Source of the DNA: Kappaphycus alvarezii
Lineage: Eukaryota; Rhodophyta; Florideophyceae; Gigartinales; Solieriaceae
Direction of reading: 5' to 3'
Assembly: GCA_002205965.3 (NCBI GenBank)
Contig: NADL03000523.1
Span: forward strand, 1,302,001 to 1,366,000
DNA length: 64,000 bases
Below the pieces are notes generated by a model, which had not been told where the DNA came from, did no database searches, and saw nothing but the letters and a program-made list of their open reading frames with translations. Shown in pieces: positions 50,985 through 63,259 of this stretch (its first letter is position 1; each line of letters starts with the position of its first letter). The position numbers and the translations under genes are program-made.

Positions 50985-53455
50985 ACCATAAACATAGAAC
51001 TAAACTAAATGTACTCTCAGTAGCTCAAAAACTCTACATCATTTTGGTAAAGCATTCACCTGAAGGCTCTGAAAGGGTAATATTCGGCAAATAAGCACTA
51101 AAATAGAATGTTGCAGAGTGGAAAATGGATTATTTCCTGACCAGTGTGTAAAGTACCGACAATTTTGCTTTGATCGAGCTTCCCTACTGTTCAAAGTACT
51201 GAATTGCCCAAAAAATCGAGGAACCGTTTTCGTACTTTAAGATATCAGCCCTCAACTTTTTCTTCATATGCGAAAAATGGTCCGATAGACACTAGGAACT
51301 CAGATAGTTAAAGATAATTAGGAAAAATAACGAAATGAAAAATCCACCAGCCAACCAAATTGCTATAGTGAGTTGATAAAATTTTTTTGGGAACTGCAAA
51401 TATTTAGGGTATCTAGACACCAACTGTTGGCTCAGATGAAAACGCCCATATAAGTCGTCCTTGAGGACCATCTTTGGGCCCAGCAGTCCTGCGCTCGCTT
51501 TTAACACAATTGAAGTATATTTACCTACCTCTACAAAAACTTTTCAGCTAAAAAACTTTGCCACTTGATGATTTAATACCCTCAAATATCCATTTAAGGC
51601 CTATTGACTTAAATTAAGTACATTTTCCTGCTTTTGCGCATATTTTTTGTCCTTCGACTCTATTTTCGTGTTTTTATACACCTCCTTTGGAGCTCACGTA
51701 CTTAAGAATTTATATGCAAATATAGTTGCTCATTTTTCTGTCTTCGGAGGAAAATCTGTGACCACTACAGAGATTGGGGGTCCAAACAGAGTCTAGAACT
51801 TTTGTTGGGCTTCGCTTGGCTTAATGTCTGAAAAAAAGACTCTGCAGCAAATTAGATCCTTGATCATCTTTACAATATATTGGTTTTTAGGACCTACAAC
51901 CTGGCATTTGGAGTGATTCCAGAACACCATAAGACTTCTATAATGCTCTGTCGCACGCCTAGGTTCTTTTTTTCGAGACGCTGTGACTTACAGCACAGAC
52001 AATGGCGTCTTAGATGTAAGACTGAGCTATTTAAGTGCAGTTTGCTTTAAAAAAAAAGCTGATGCCGAACAAAAAGTGAGCTCTTCGTGTTTTACTTTCA
52101 AGTTAAGAATTTTCTGAGTGCTATATGCTCTATAGCTCGCTCGCGTAAGTTATTCGCATTGTTATACAGCTCTCTAGGTTCCTCTTTTACAGAATCTAAT
52201 TCCAGCCAATTTTTCCTGAGCATGTAGTCTACCGAGAAACATGCTTCTGAAGATCAAGGAATGTTGTTTAGATCTGAATCGATTATGGTGCAAATGGCTA
52301 GAAGATTGCGAGGTAGAAAAATGAGAAGAATTATAGCTGCGGAATGTATGTAATTGAAAAGTAACCATTGCTCACATGAAGTAGCATGTACTTGGCGGTT
52401 AAAGGGGAAATTTTAGATTAACTTTCAGAAATAAAAAACTGTACCGACATATTATTACAATAAAGTTGCTGAGTGACTGCGGAATTCTTCCTAGGTGCAA
52501 TTCAAGTGACATTTGTTTATGCGACATATAAAAAGATGGCACTGTTTTTTGCCAGTACAGTTTTAAATTTAGTTTTTGAATACAAACACAGCCGATGTTA
52601 GATGGATAGCATTCGCCAATACCTAGAGGAGTTATAGGGGGTGTAATGACCATTTCGATTAATTTTCTGAACTTGTCAAATATTTCGAAAACTATTTATA
52701 AAACAAGTTTTTAATTTTGAAATGGAGTTCGTTTTCACAAAGGAAAGGCTACATCTCTCACAAATGTATCTATAAAACTGAAAAGTAGATATTTTCACGT
52801 TTCTCGAGTTTTATATTCCGGGAAAAGCGAGCAACAAACAAAAATAAAATAAAGAGTGCTTTTTCCTCCTTTTAAAGTGTAGATGAGGGGTAAATCTAAC
52901 TTGCTCATAATAGCATCATGGGAGAGGTAGCCCACCTCATTGCAGAATAAAAATAGAACAAAGAGAGTTTCTTGATAGTCGCCGAGCTGAAATTCTGCAC
53001 TGGGAGCCCTGAAGATAGTACATATCTTAAGCGCTTTCTATTTACGAAGAGTAACTAAATTCGAATTTGTTCTATAAATGCAGTGACCAGCAGAAAGAAA
53101 ATGAAAATGAGAAGATTGTGTAGAAGTATAGCTTATTCTGTCTTTTTGGATATTGTGCGACAGCCTTAGACCGACTTGCAGATTGCGGGATTTGGAAGAA
53201 TTTTTTTGATTAACGGCGCCGAAAAAATTCCAAAAAGATAATTTCGTGTTGCAGATTCGCGTTTGAGTAGAAAAAGAAGGATATCAAAAAATACTTTATT
53301 TAAGTCGCAAATGCTCGTTAACTTAGTATAAATAGATCCCGAACTAATTTGGGATATTTTTTGCCATACATTATGACTTCAGAGCTTGGTACATAGCTGT
53401 ATTATTGTCGAGTTCCAACCCTTGAGAGATTTAGAAACGTATGATTACTGGATTT
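50985..53455. other. AT-rich DNA, no gene recognised
   Basis: No frame has a motif. Near 51770-51800 the plus strand (gagattgggggtccaaacag) faintly resembles the non-LTR 3' UTR. The rest is unexplained. Confidence 0.5.
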
Positions 53456-53660
53456 TTCCTGATTGATTAGTAAGGAATGGTCTATCTGCCTCGAGAGGCC
53501 ACGATGTAATATTTGACATATTATCTAGCTATATTCTGTGAATATTTTGTGGTTTACAGTATGCTCGAAACTTACATACGGCTTTTATTCTTCTTGTCGT
53601 GCCTGGTACCCCAGCCCTGTCTCGATGCTCAGTTATTTCCTGTGTTTGGGTGGTCCTGCA
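53456..53660 (+). repeat. Direct repeat, left copy
   Basis: Aligns with 53852-54050 in the same orientation: aaggaatggtct, gaggcca, gacgtaat/gatgtaat, ttgacatattat, atgaatattttgt/gtgaatattttgt, and a shared tail gtctcg...ctcagt-atttc-tgtgttt. Clearly related but diverged. The two copies are about 400 bp apart, start to start. Confidence 0.7.
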
Positions 53661-53851
53661 CCCATCAATTCACTAGTAGCTAATTTCTGATTACTCTATC
53701 CCCTGATTTTATGATTGCTAGTATCCTCACCAAGCAACTGAACCTTCGAGAGTTTGAACCGTGTCAAAATGGTTTGGTAATTCTCCGAATTAAATAGGGA
53801 ACATTTTCATTCCGAATCCAAAAATAGGGCCTTGAAAATGTGTGCCTTCTG

Positions 53852-54050
53852 AATTATTCCTAGCTGATTGGCAAGGAATGGTCTGTACCTCGTGAGGCCA
53901 TGACGTAATCCTTGACATATTATTTAGCTTTATTTTATGAATATTTTGTTCTTCCCAGTATTTCCGAAACGAACATGCGAGTATTTTATTCGTGTTTTGT
54001 CTCGTGCTCCAACGGAACTCGAGTCTCAGTAATTTCGTGTGTTTAGGTGA
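53852..54050 (+). repeat. Direct repeat, right copy
   Basis: Partner of 53456-53660. Either a tandem duplication with a 190-bp intervening part or the remains of short terminal repeats. Confidence 0.7.
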
Positions 54051-54377
54051 TTTAACATTAATCTTTTCGTTTTTAACTGCTGTTTTTTCGATTTTGGGTG
54101 TCCAGTAGAGCCATTTAATATGTAAGAGAGAACAATATGAAGCCTTCTGCAGTCATTTGTGGATGGCAAGAGTTTTGACTTAAGATCTGTGTTTTGCCGG
54201 TGGCTAAGAGAAGGCGTTGGGCTCGGAGAGCTCACATTTGTGGATAATTGTCATATATAGATCGGTCCTTAAATCTAAATCAGTGCAGTCTGTCGTCCGT
54301 TCTTAGTATATTTAGGTCAGTCCCAGCTTTCTGCAGTAAAATCTAAGAAAATACAGGCACCTTTCTTATCATCATCG

Positions 54378-54629
54378 CTAGTGAGGGTTCCTGATCTTCG
54401 ATTCATTCGCAATAAAAGTAGATATCAGTTCGCTCCGCTCAATTTGCTTTTTATATTGAAAAAACCAGCGGCTTTGCTTCCAGACCGTCACTGAGGGCTT
54501 AGTATCCACCACTAGAGCGTTCCTTCTCCTATGGACTACACATTGACGAGAACTTTGCCCCATTCCCACACCTTCCCCCAGTTTAACATACTCTTTATAA
54601 ACTATCTTCGAAATATCTACCCTCGCCAT
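54378..54629 (-). CDS. Unidentified small ORF
   Basis: An ATG-initiated minus-strand frame of 83 codons begins MARVDISKIVYKEYVKLGEG and is mixed in charge, with a basic stretch VVHRRRNAL. No domain, signal peptide or relative in the window is seen. Context is AT-rich with no neighbouring gene. It may be spurious. Confidence 0.2.
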   Translation of the reverse strand: MARVDISKIVYKEYVKLGEGVGMGQSSRQCVVHRRRNALVVDTKPSVTVWKQSRWFFQYKKQIERSELISTFIANESKIRNPH

Positions 54630-55032
54630 TTTAACGATTCGCCATCTTGCTGATCTAAATCACTGCAAACACCTTCCGCTGCCAGTCACGGCGTGTTTTC
54701 AGAATATAGCACTGATTTTCAACTATAACGACTCGTCTCACTACGTCCCCTAATGATTACAGAGAATTGATTTCTATAACTGACGCTGACAGTAGGGTAA
54801 AGGTAATTTGGACCGAAATAAAGCGCTGTAGAGGGGACTAGGAAATGGGTAAAGTAGTAAATACCAGGTAAGAGAGTCGGAGATTCGGGAGATATATGAG
54901 AAAAGGGATGTTGGAGAGGCAGACGGCCTGGAACTGGAGCGGAGGTGGAGGAGTATGAAGTTCATATCCAGGAGCGCGGTTACCGCAGCGAGTAGAATTT
55001 TAGTATTTTAGGGACCGGGTTACCGGCTTTGA

Positions 55033-55528
55033 AGCGGACACGAGCAGATATACGTTCAACTGTGGTTGAAACTTTGGTTGACGCTGGCTGGGTTAAGCCG
55101 GCCACTCCAATCCAAGGTCTATTTAAAACTAAAGATACCTACATACAAAAGGAAAATTTAGTTAGGCAATAGCTATTTCAAACGATTTCGCGTAAGACAG
55201 CCCTAAAGATATCGTAAGAAGCGCTTTCAGAATTGTAGTCGGCACGAATGGCATACTTTGACAAGATGTAAGACTTACATCAGTCCAGGTGGCGTGGGAC
55301 ATCAAGGAACCTTTTGATTTGTACACCTAGTGATAAATAATCCTTATGTGCAACTCGCCCGTAACTATTATAAGTGTACCACTTGGGTAACACGTTGTGT
55401 CAAGAATTGTAAGAAAAAGTGTAATTTCAGCAACTCTCCTGGTTGAAAGGTTACCGGGGGTTTGAATCTATAGTACAGCACGTAGATGAAGTAAGTTCGT
55501 TTAAAGCTGTAAGGCCTTTGAAGTACCA
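55033..55528 (-). repeat. Dispersed 0.5-kb repeat, copy 2
   Basis: Reverse-complement match to 18795-19290, about 36 kb away. Neither copy has coding potential that I recognise. The right end (gctgtaaggcctttg) and left end (cgagcagata) mark the limits of similarity. Confidence 0.75.
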
Positions 55529-56541
55529 CGTCAGTAAGGAGAGTAAGACTGTGGAATACAGCAGATTCGAAATAAAATGAAATAGGGAGAGAAAGGTAAT
55601 GCGCTCTGAGGTAGATATGCTCAGGGTAGTTGGTGTATCCTTAGGTCGAGGAGAAGGAATTGCTGGAGGAGAAAGAATGGCTTGATGGAAGAGTGTTGAG
55701 GTAGTTAGAAGTAGGGGAAGAGTAGGAGGGTATGTCTGCGGAGAACGCCACAGAGTTCAGGAAAATGGTGCGATTGGAAGAGTGCAGGGGCGTTATCGAG
55801 GAAGATTATGTGAACACGGACGAATGGGGAGGTTTCTGCTAGGATAGTAGTAGGGGGCGGAGGGCGATGAAAAAAGTTAGGTGACAGAAGCAGGAGGGAT
55901 GAGCAAGGAAAAATTTGCGGATAGGGGGGTTTGGAACGCGGTAAAAGTAAAATGTGCTGATATTTAGGCTGCAGAATGTGGCGTTCCTTGCAAAGGCTGG
56001 ATTGTCTGAATCTAATCGGAATGAGGCACTGAAGGACATTGATTTCTACCCAAGCGACAAAACATTTGCTCTGAGGTTCTCGATTAGGTTCCAAAATGCT
56101 TCGCTGCAGTCCTGTTCCCAGAAGCAGCTTAGCCGTAGTTTCCTCTGCCTTTCTAGACTAATCTTGAAACCTGTGCTCTTCTAGACCACAAACGCGTTTA
56201 TCAACACTGCAGTTGTATTTCGTTGGAATTTATTCTTTTCCAACTCGATCTTGTTCCAATTTCAGTCACTTATACTCACATACCACACTTACATTCCCCA
56301 ATATAGCTCTTTACTCATCTCTAGTATATTGACAATTTGACATAGTTACTCCCTATTTTGAATATTATCGCAGAAATAGTCGATTTGTTTTATGTTTTTC
56401 TGCATTCTTCGCGCCGAAATGGTTTCCTTTTCCGCGTTACTTCTGTGATTTCATCTTCCATTCAGACTTTCGAAAGAAAAGTAACCTATTGCAATATATT
56501 TACATGTTTCCTTGGTTTTTTACTGCAATTAGAAGGCCATC
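55529..56541. other. No gene recognised
   Basis: The minus-strand frame at 55705-56094 is open for 129 codons and rich in serine, phenylalanine and leucine, but has no motif and reads through pyrimidine-rich DNA. No repeat partner was found. Confidence 0.4.
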
Positions 56542-57310
56542 TCATTTTTCTTGAGCTTCTGTTTTGCAGAGATCCATCTGCGTTTTTAATTCAACAAGTT
56601 TTATTCGTTTGGCAACCAATAAATAGTCACCCACTGAAAACTTCACCGACTGCACCCTTTCTTGCTCGTTTTGAGCCTTGACTGCGGCAGGACGAGCTTT
56701 GGCGCGCCTTAGAGTGACATCTGAATGCACACCGTGTAAGGCCTAGAGCATTGCATTTGTGTTTTCTATGTGTAGAGCGACAAACTTGTCGAATGACACA
56801 GTCTTCCCAATAAAAAGACGAAAAATGTGCTCTAGATGGTTATCCGGGGGAAGTCCAGTGAACACAGTAACTGGGGCCCAATTCCCCAATGAATTACGAG
56901 AGGTATGGTTAAGCACTGATTTTTTGACAGGAAGAACGCTAGACCAGTCCTTTTCGCGGAGTCTAAACTCGGAGAGGAGGGCTCGGCATGTTCGCAGCAG
57001 CTCACGGCCTAGTCTTTTCACTGTACTTTTTGATTGAGGAACATTGGGTGCGGTCAAATGATGCCGTGAGTGAAGTGATTTTTTTAGATCATGCATTGCT
57101 TGATTCTTGAAATGAGAACCTCTATCTGACACCCATATCGAAACAACACCAAATGCTGCAAACCAGCGCAGCAGAACAATTACCGTTGCTTCAGGATCCG
57201 GTGGTTCAGCTGGAATGAGCCAAGCGTATGATGATGCGTCATCCTTTCGCATTAATACTTATTTCAGGTCGGAGTTGCTTTCCCCCATGAACATGAAATT
57301 AAAATGAAGA
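56542..57310 (-). pseudogene. Ty3/gypsy integrase with mutated catalytic triad
   Basis: The core begins just upstream of 57252 with HFNFMFMG, where the first catalytic Asp is Asn. The second block is VSDRGSHFKN, with its Asp intact. The third reads PQSKSTVKRLGRELL, where the catalytic Glu is Lys. It continues RALLSEFRLREKDWSSVLPV and VTVFTGLPPDN. The small frame at 56542-56730 contains VKFSVGDYLLVA, the start of the C-terminal domain. The 169-codon frame at 56743-57252 is open, yet two of three catalytic residues are changed. Confidence 0.88.
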
Positions 57311-57644
57311 AGCTCATTAGGCTTATCGGCGTGCAGAGCATGTCCGAGTGATCCCGTCACTCCCGGATTGATCGCTGTGACGGCACAGTGTATAAATGAG
57401 TCATAGAAGTAGCGAATATTTTCAGATATTTTGTCCCAGGTGAAATGTGCTCGTATGTTGCTCAGCGCACTATCTTAGCCTGGATGCACTTCTTGGCCGC
57501 AATGACCAATACCACAGATTCTCAGCTGTTAATTGACGTCATCGCGGGGAATATAATTAGAACCAGACTTTTCCTTCCAAATACCATTAACCAAGGAAAG
57601 ACCCATTTTTCAAATAACTTCTGTTGGAAACGAATTATTCCATC

Positions 57645-58082
57645 CTATCTTGGCCACTTGAAGTAATCATCCATAGAGACCGCTACTGGCACCGCCATTA
57701 TACAAGCTCGTTGAGCTCCATTTGCATCCCCACGCTCCAGTACCTTACTACTGTTGTCATACATGCCCCACCTAGATAACAAGTCGGCCCAGCAGTTTTG
57801 TTCGCTATGTATATGTACGATTTTATACTGAAACGAATAATTTAACATACTTTAACGCCTTACTTTGTTGCGTGCATTGCGAAACATGGTTATAGAACAT
57901 TGCTGCAGAATAAAAATGAAAACCAAGATACTATGGTCCGTGAACAAATAAAAACCATCCAGTCTCATGAGAAGGTGATCGATTTTCTCGATCGAAAAAT
58001 GATGGCTGTGGCTCTTTTTATGTTGTTGGCAAGTTTCGAGCCGATGAATGAAAAGAACAGGATAAGAAATCCAATGGCTCAT
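57645..58082 (-). pseudogene. RNase H region of Ty3/gypsy pol
   Basis: The frame at 57645-57848 includes YKIVHIHSEQNCWADLLSRW, the C-terminal end of a Ty3/gypsy RNase H. The preceding frame (57852-58082) contains HRLETCQQHKKSHSH and is poorly conserved. Confidence 0.65.
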
Positions 58083-58329
58083 GCATTTGATCCAAGAAAG
58101 GTATCTCGAGCAGTTCTGGTGGTATTTGTGTCAGGATGACAGACCAATGATAGTCGCTAGCATCAGTGAAAAGACACATAGTTTTGTTTGTATCCGGATG
58201 TGATAGCCGTAATGCGTTTGCAAGAGCACTTTTGATTATTTCAAATCCCTCATTTTGCGTCTTGTTCCATCCATTATTCGCAAGTTTTATCTTAGATACT
58301 GCTTTTTTCTTTCGTCTTTTTGTTAGAAT

Positions 58330-59133
58330 TCACACGTGTTCTATAAAATCCATTAGAGTTTGCACAATTGTAGTGTATTCAAGAACAGCAGCGCTCATCC
58401 AATTTTCTGGACATAAAAATTGTTGTAGTTGCTCTCCGCTGGTGGTCAGGGGCATTTCGAGAAGTGCTGTTAGATTCGATGGATCTGTTCTTATTCCCTT
58501 ACTATCTATGGCCCTGCCACACAATCGGACCTCTCAGAGAAATAATCTACACTTTTTGGCGTGAATTTTGTGTTCTGAACTCAAACATATGTGGAGAACG
58601 ATTTACAGCGTTTTCAAAAGATCTTTTTTGTCCTCGGCGTGAACTACCATATCATTCAACCACAGCAGTATTTTTGACAGTACTAATTGAAAGAGCTGCC
58701 GTATGGCGCTTTGACAGTAGGCGGTGGCGTTCTTTTGGTCGTTTATCACCCATTTGGGAGAATATAAAGCATACGGCGTAATAACTATTTGGCACTGCTG
58801 TGAGTATTTCGCCAGTGGAAGTTGTCAGTATCCATAGAAAAGATGTAGACTCGAGAAACACGGCATGCCAGCTGCCCGTGCTGTTACTATTTCCACGTTT
58901 GGCGTTGGCCAGGCATATGCCTCAGTGACCTTTTTCACTGGTCTAAAATCTACAGTAAAACGCCACTGCTCTGGTCCTGCATTGGGAATGATAAGGGAGG
59001 CACAAGCCCGTGAGGTTTCCGGTTTTTTGTAGATAAGTCCTAGATCAAGTAGCTCCTTGATTTTCTTCTCCAAGGAAGAAAGGCTGTTGAGAAGAGTACC
59101 TATGAGGTTTCTCGCGGACTGGTTGTGCCACAT
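58330..59133 (-). pseudogene. Ty3/gypsy reverse transcriptase
   Basis: The frame at 58825-59133 has LIIPNAGPEQWRFTVDFRPV and AYAWPTPNVEIV. Continuing in other frames, the catalytic box reads LLWLNDMVVHAED at about 58660-58625: the first of the two Asp residues is Asn. The end of the domain is MCGRAIDSKGI and LLEMPLTTSGEQLQQF at 58524-58330. Function is excluded by the Asp change. Confidence 0.85.
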
Positions 59134-59343
59134 TCTGGATAGTTATTGTCATCGGTTTGATTTGTACCAGTGGGTCGGACCTTAAACGAACCCGAAACAC
59201 GTCGGAATACTTTTCTAGCAGATACTTCAATGAAGAAAGATCATCGCCCGCTAACATGTTGTCTTGTGTTTCTCTGATCAAGTAATCAAGCAGGCAGAAC
59301 CTCCTTCGAGCCAGGTACCCCTGGTTCAATTATGTTCTTTAGG

Positions 59344-59870
59344 TTATTTTTCCGATGTTTCAAATCGATCGGTAGTATTTGATGACGAAATATCGTCTCT
59401 CTCCTTGAATGAGCCTTGATTGTCATTTACATGTGTCGTTAGTATACTAGATGAAGTACCGCCATTAGTCAGAGGCCTTTTGCTAAGGATTGAGTCTGGC
59501 TCCCAAGAGATCTGGGAACAGTCCGCATCATATAAAAAATATCTAACTCGCGCTATATGGTTGTCTAGATTGAAACCTAGAGACTGAAGTAATGTGCGTG
59601 AGAGGAATACTTTATCTATGTCGTCATCCATAACCAAGTACCCCACATTTCTGAGCCTCAGTGGGCCCTCTGGGGTGTCAACAGCTGTAACAGTTCTATC
59701 CTTATGGTGAGCTTTGACCGTATATGTTGAATCGTTTTTTTACTGCCAGCCTGAGCTCTTCTGGCTCTGAGAGTGGTAGTACAGGGACAAAGATATTTGC
59801 ATCCACTAGTAGGTTCAGATGCTATGCACTTAGTGCCGCATGATCTGCACCGTAATCACCTGATATGATG
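59344..59870 (-). pseudogene. Ty3/gypsy protease region
   Basis: At about 59870-59830 the minus strand reads VIISGDYGADHAALSA, the retropepsin active site in which the middle residue of the triad is Tyr (DYG in place of DSG/DTG). The frame at 59344-59646 continues with VMDDDIDKVFLSRTLLQSLG, the typical flap-side ending of this protease type. A stop and a frameshift lie between. Confidence 0.7.
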
Positions 59871-59999
59871 ACTTGTAAGTTGTTTATTAATCTCCCAGAA
59901 AGTCTACCATCAGATCTTCCTGGTAGGTCAGTGTTGAAGGCTTTCAACGATTTGGAATTTTAGCATTCCGAAAATCTTCAAGTAGCTCTTTCCTCGTCG

Positions 60000-60871
60000 C
60001 GTCATCCGTTATTGTGCAATCCCTCATGAAATGACGTTCTCCCTGGCACGTCTTCTTGTTTAAACAAAAAGGAGGCCCTCTGCCATCCGTTTCATTTCTG
60101 ACATTCTTGGTTGAAAAATATAAGTTCTTCTGTAAGTTGCCAGCGCCCTCAACTCTTCTTTAGAAGGCGCCTACTGGATGACTACTTGCATGCTTTTTAT
60201 ATCTAGTACTTTCTGTCTGCTGATGTCCGCATTTTCCTTGAGAATTGTTCTTTTCGTCCTTAACAGATATGAATATATCACAACTTACTGCTTCTGATAC
60301 TTATAAGAGTAAAAATCGAACAAATTGTTTATTAAGTCTGCCTTCCTCACTTGCAAGTCTGCTTCCAACTTATTCTTTAAAGTGGCGGGCCTCAATAAAG
60401 AGCATTTATGACTCACCTCCAGCTTATTGTTGTTAGCGGTGAGGTTTTCTAAACCTCTTGAGCGCAGAAAAGTATCGTAATCTACAAAAAAAGACACATT
60501 ATTAGTTCTGGATAATCTGTATTAGTATTGGTGCGGTCGTACCATTTTAATTCTACATCCAGTAAAGCAGGTTTCAAAGTCTCTGGCTGCTTTCTTGCCT
60601 TTTCCCGTGACCATGATTCCACAATGTCATCAGTTAGCTTATCTATTGAATTGATATCCTTGAACGCTTGAATACGAGCAAGAGAGTGATAAAGCTCAGA
60701 TTCAATTGACACAACCAGAGAGACTTGTGTAAAATTGCTATCCTGTCCGTCAGCAACTCTGACCCGACGAAAGTAATGACCTCTATCCTTCAGAAATGTC
60801 TGAATGGTAAGGCGCCCTAGTTTTCGAAGGAACGGATGCTGGACCGGGAGGAACATGGGCTGTCCCGCCAT
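60000..60871 (-). pseudogene. gag region with zinc knuckle
   Basis: The frame at 60482-60871 (LVVSIESELYHSLARIQAFK, then DKLTDDIVESWSREKA) is gag-like. Farther 3', at about 60062-60010, the minus strand reads KKTCQGERHFMRDC, a C-x4-H-x4-C knuckle missing its first cysteine in place. The two are separated by frame changes. Confidence 0.6.
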
Positions 60872-62223
60872 ATTCTATTCCTCCTCGATGTATGTGGGGT
60901 GATTTCACAAATTCTGACAGCGCGGCTCGGTTGCGGGGTGAATCCGTGTCACGATAACAAAGTGGTCACTGTAGCTTTACCCAGTTGAAGAATGGTTTCT
61001 TAATCCCTCTTTACTTTCAGGATAATTCCTTCTCAGTATTAAATAGTGAGCGAGCGTTTTTCTGAACGCTATGATTATAAAACTATCGGAGATTGATAAT
61101 TGCATTCAGTAAAGAGAGTAATAATTAGATTCAGTGAAGAGAGTAATGATTGGATTCTGTGAAGAGAGTAATACCAGAACCCTTCCATTTAACGTAGATA
61201 GACGAAAAGGTGTTACAGACGCTTCTTATGATGTGAAGGACAACCCACATGAATGAGGGTTCTTTTATGAAGCAGTATAAAACTTAAGACTGTATCTCGT
61301 GGCATAGCTCTCGAACAGTTATGAGAAAGGTGAGTCCACTGCACACATTAAAAAATTATTGTAATCAACCGTCAACAACCTTTAAGCTGGAGTTCTGCCT
61401 TTTTTCTGAACTAATATTCGGGCTCCATGACCAGCCGCCTCGGTACAGAACTTGGTGGCGATACCTACTCGGAAAGGTTGGAGGTAATCTGCCGTCTTCT
61501 TAGGAAATCGCTTCATTAAGCAGTTACCGACCAATCTGCGCAGCGTCTCCCAAAGAATATTGGCCGAAATAAAATTTATTAATTCGTCTACTATTGCTTA
61601 AAACGGTGAAAACAGTGAGTACTTCACTTGTTTCCAAAAAAAAATAAGAATTCGCGTCTAATCTGTCAAAAGCCTGGACATTCCTGATAGAGAAGGACAT
61701 CTTAGCGATTCATACATGTCGTACGGCTTGAAAATGAGCCTCCCGGAGAAGATCGCGTATTAAAACTACTGAATGCACCAAGAACCTGAATTTCAGTCAT
61801 TTTGGAAACCTTACCTGATAGAAAATGTGCTACTGATTATGGCAGTCATTTGGGGCACCAAACGTGTATTTCTACCCATAAGAGCATCAATAAATTAATT
61901 GGTAGCTGGTAGATCACCTGAGATAGGAAAATATTTTCCAGCCTTTAGATATGCACCTTTTTTGACAAGATTTATCTCTCTGTTTATGTTGACCTCTTTT
62001 CAGTTCGCGGTATGAAGATCAGATACAGTGAATTTTTTTGACGGGTATTGAGCTTGCACTCATAGTGTTTTGAGCTGGCCTCGTTCCGTTTGTACATTTT
62101 GTCCCTCATTTTAACGGTAACAGAGTATCATCGGTATTATTACGGGCAAAATTCCAAATAATGAATGCTCGGAAACATGGCGGCAGGTAACAGAAATATT
62201 TTTGTGACTGTGTTAGCTGATTT
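60872..62223. other. No gene recognised
   Basis: Outside the small tandem repeat the sequence shows only short frames without motifs. No terminal repeat of the neighbouring Ty3/gypsy element was found here. Confidence 0.45.
61104..61174. repeat. Three-unit 25-bp tandem repeat
   Basis: Units start at 61104, 61129 and 61154, each with attcagtgaagagagtaat-like sequence, with one to a few differences per unit. Confidence 0.8.
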
Positions 62224-62740
62224 TCAACTGAGCAAGATATGTGCCCACTTGTCTTCAGGAGTTCGGCAAATTGTCATTGCTGAAGAAGGATCCTTAGAAT
62301 CAACGACTACTGCTAGGTGACCATCAATTCCAAGTAACGTGCAGTACGTGGTGGGAATTAGTCGACCTTCACCGAAAAAATTGCCAGCTGCTATGAATTC
62401 CGTAGAAGCGCTGCTCTTGACTGCATTTTTGGAGAAGTGAGATGACCATATGATAAGATGATAGACTGCGTTGCGGGCCAGTGACCCGAACAGCAATCCC
62501 ACTGAAAATCCAAGCTGCCCATTTTCATTTGGTCTAACAGCATCAGCAAAAAACACAACAGATAATTCGAATGTCCCTTTCATTTCTGGACGGAGAAACT
62601 TTGATGTGGACCCCCAAACTTTTCACCTCACGGACTGCTTTGTGCTGTTTGACGAGGTCATAAACAGTCGGAGTAGAACACTGCTGAAGGTGACCAACTT
62701 GCTAGCAATGTTACCTGACGTGCAAATTTGATTTTTCCAA
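62224..62740 (-). pseudogene. Copia RNase H fragment
   Basis: The 119-codon frame at 62224-62583 has SVVFFADAVRPNENGQLGFS and SSHFSKNAVKSSASTEFIAA, which match in layout the RNase H of the 40.4-kb element (FADASRSDTYGQLG, SHKSKKPVKSVPAAEI). Upstream frames to 62740 continue the connection region. The remaining element is not recognised. Confidence 0.75.
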
Positions 62741-63259
62741 CGGTTATTGTAAGAACATAGTTTACTGAGAAGAACGTTCCCCCGGATCGGGGGAGTCTTT
62801 TGTTGTCATTAGTTGTCATTAGTTCTGTAGGAGAGCGGTCCTCTCTACAAACTTCGGTCTTCTCCTTCTCTGCGAGTATTCAAAAAGAGCCCTTCCCATC
62901 AATTTTCTTTTACGAACAAAACTGTGAAACGAATTTTCCCCATAAATCAAAATTCTGTGTGCAACTCCATTTCCATTTTTTTGATCATTTTGGTCATTTT
63001 TCAAAAAAAAGAAATATTTCCGCTCTTGATCTGCTTCGTCCTCCAAAATTCAGTTCCGATATTTTACCAAGCAAATTTTAAGTTATTGCCCTGATTGCAT
63101 GCAAGTTCGAAGCCGTGCAATTGCTTCACATTTTTTATTTCGTGCAAGGCAGTGAAACTGTCGATGACGTCGCCCTATTTTAAAGTTCGAAATTGATGTC
63201 TTTGAGGGAATCTCCCCGCCATGAACTACTCTATCGTCTCACTCCTTTTCTCGTTCAAC
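62741..63259. other. No gene; small hairpin and TATA-like site
   Basis: A GC hairpin (cccccggatcggggg) lies at about 62779-62793. About 85 bases before the following pseudogene a TATA-like tattttaaag occurs near 63176. No coding frame with a motif is seen. Confidence 0.4.

Larger units (their letters stand above)
56542..60871 (-). mobile_element. Second Ty3/gypsy element, minus strand, active sites lost
   Basis: Gag, zinc knuckle, protease, reverse transcriptase, RNase H and integrase occur in Ty3/gypsy order from 60.87 to 56.54 kb. The style (QWRFTVDFRP, DPSNLTALLEMP, RALLSEFRLREKDW, VTVFTGLPPDN) is that of a group common in oomycetes and some other microbial eukaryotes. LTRs were not found at either end. 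Catalytic residues are changed in protease, reverse transcriptase and integrase. Confidence 0.85.

Noticed and set aside
62779-62793. GC hairpin as a transcription terminator
   Set aside because: The hairpin is short, there is no gene just upstream, and such terminators are not expected in a nuclear eukaryotic genome.
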